NCBI GenBank assembly: GCA_029287875.1
Contig: JARFQH010000245.1
Span: forward strand, 1 to 7,016
From: Desulfobacteraceae bacterium
Lineage (GTDB): Bacteria > Desulfobacterota > Desulfobacteria > Desulfobacterales > SG8-13
Direction: 5' to 3'
DNA: 7,016 nt
Numbering within the stretch: position 1 is the first letter of the stretch; each line of letters starts with the position of its first letter. The translations under genes and the position numbers were made by a program. Positions 6,922 through 7,016 of the stretch are shown here, one piece after another. A model generated the notes under the pieces. The model saw only the letters and a program-made list of their open reading frames with translations, made no database searches and had not been told where the DNA came from.

Positions 6922-7016
6922 ATGCAAGGGATTCATACCATCATGGTAGCCATTGGTTTCAGCAGCTATTCCGAGGGTACTTTTCGCTATGCCGCAGAAC
7001 TGGCCAGGAAATTCGA
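6922..7016 (+). CDS. Universal stress protein UspA family, N-terminal fragment (3' end outside window)
   Basis: Only the first 31 codons are visible: MQGIHTIMVAIGFSSYSEGTFRYAAELARKF. The pattern is the first strand and helix of the UspA fold: a hydrophobic beta strand (TIMVAIGFSSYS) in which the usual VAVDGS-like segment appears as VAIGFS, then a helix with the A-x-x-LA-RKF pattern. The ATG is preceded by GGGGTGA (6911-6917), a reasonable ribosome binding site, and lies 41 bases after the permease stop with no terminator between, so it should share the TRAP transcript. UspA proteins encoded beside TRAP genes include TeaD, an ATP-binding regulator of the ectoine transporter TeaABC in Halomonas; a similar role here is inference. 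With so little visible, nucleotide-binding residues (the later G-x2-G-x9-G-S/T motif) cannot be checked. Confidence 0.8.
   Translation, partial: MQGIHTIMVAIGFSSYSEGTFRYAAELARKF

Overview
The window looks like chromosomal DNA from a moderately GC-rich, Gram-negative bacterium. My best guess is a sulfate reducer of the Desulfobacterota (Desulfosarcina/Desulfobacterium type). The grounds are a Proteobacteria-style HrpA RNA helicase, strong GGAGG-type ribosome binding sites, and a TAXI-type TRAP transporter followed by a universal stress protein gene, an arrangement I associate with such genomes. This lineage call is inference from gene content and protein style, not from a search. All genes lie on the + strand, and I see no RNA gene, insertion sequence, CRISPR array or phage gene.

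Layout. (1) Bases 1-2381 hold the C-terminal part of hrpA; its reading frame is already open at the left edge, so the helicase core lies outside the window. (2) Three bases after its stop comes a family 2 glycosyltransferase (2385-3212), probably co-transcribed. (3) An AT-rich gap of about 270 bases (3213-3483) probably carries the promoter and leader of the next operon. (4) 3484-4467 encodes an exported TAXI-family TRAP solute-binding protein. (5) A 337-base gap without a convincing gene (4468-4804) contains an 18-base near-palindrome and a hairpin followed by a T-run. (6) 4805-6880 encodes the fused DctQ-DctM TRAP permease. (7) A UspA-family gene starts at 6922 and runs off the right edge.

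How the parts work together. Genes 4, 5 and 7 in gene order (binding protein, permease, UspA) form a TRAP transport unit. The periplasmic protein captures an anionic substrate, probably an organic acid or amino acid, and delivers it to the ion-gradient-driven membrane permease. The UspA protein is a plausible cytoplasmic nucleotide-binding regulator, as TeaD is for the TeaABC TRAP system. The hairpin in the long gap between the binding protein and the permease could lower permease transcription relative to the binding protein. The hrpA/glycosyltransferase pair appears to be a separate transcription unit.

I found no clear sign of an undescribed multi-gene system. The most unexplained sequence is the non-coding gap at 4468-4804.
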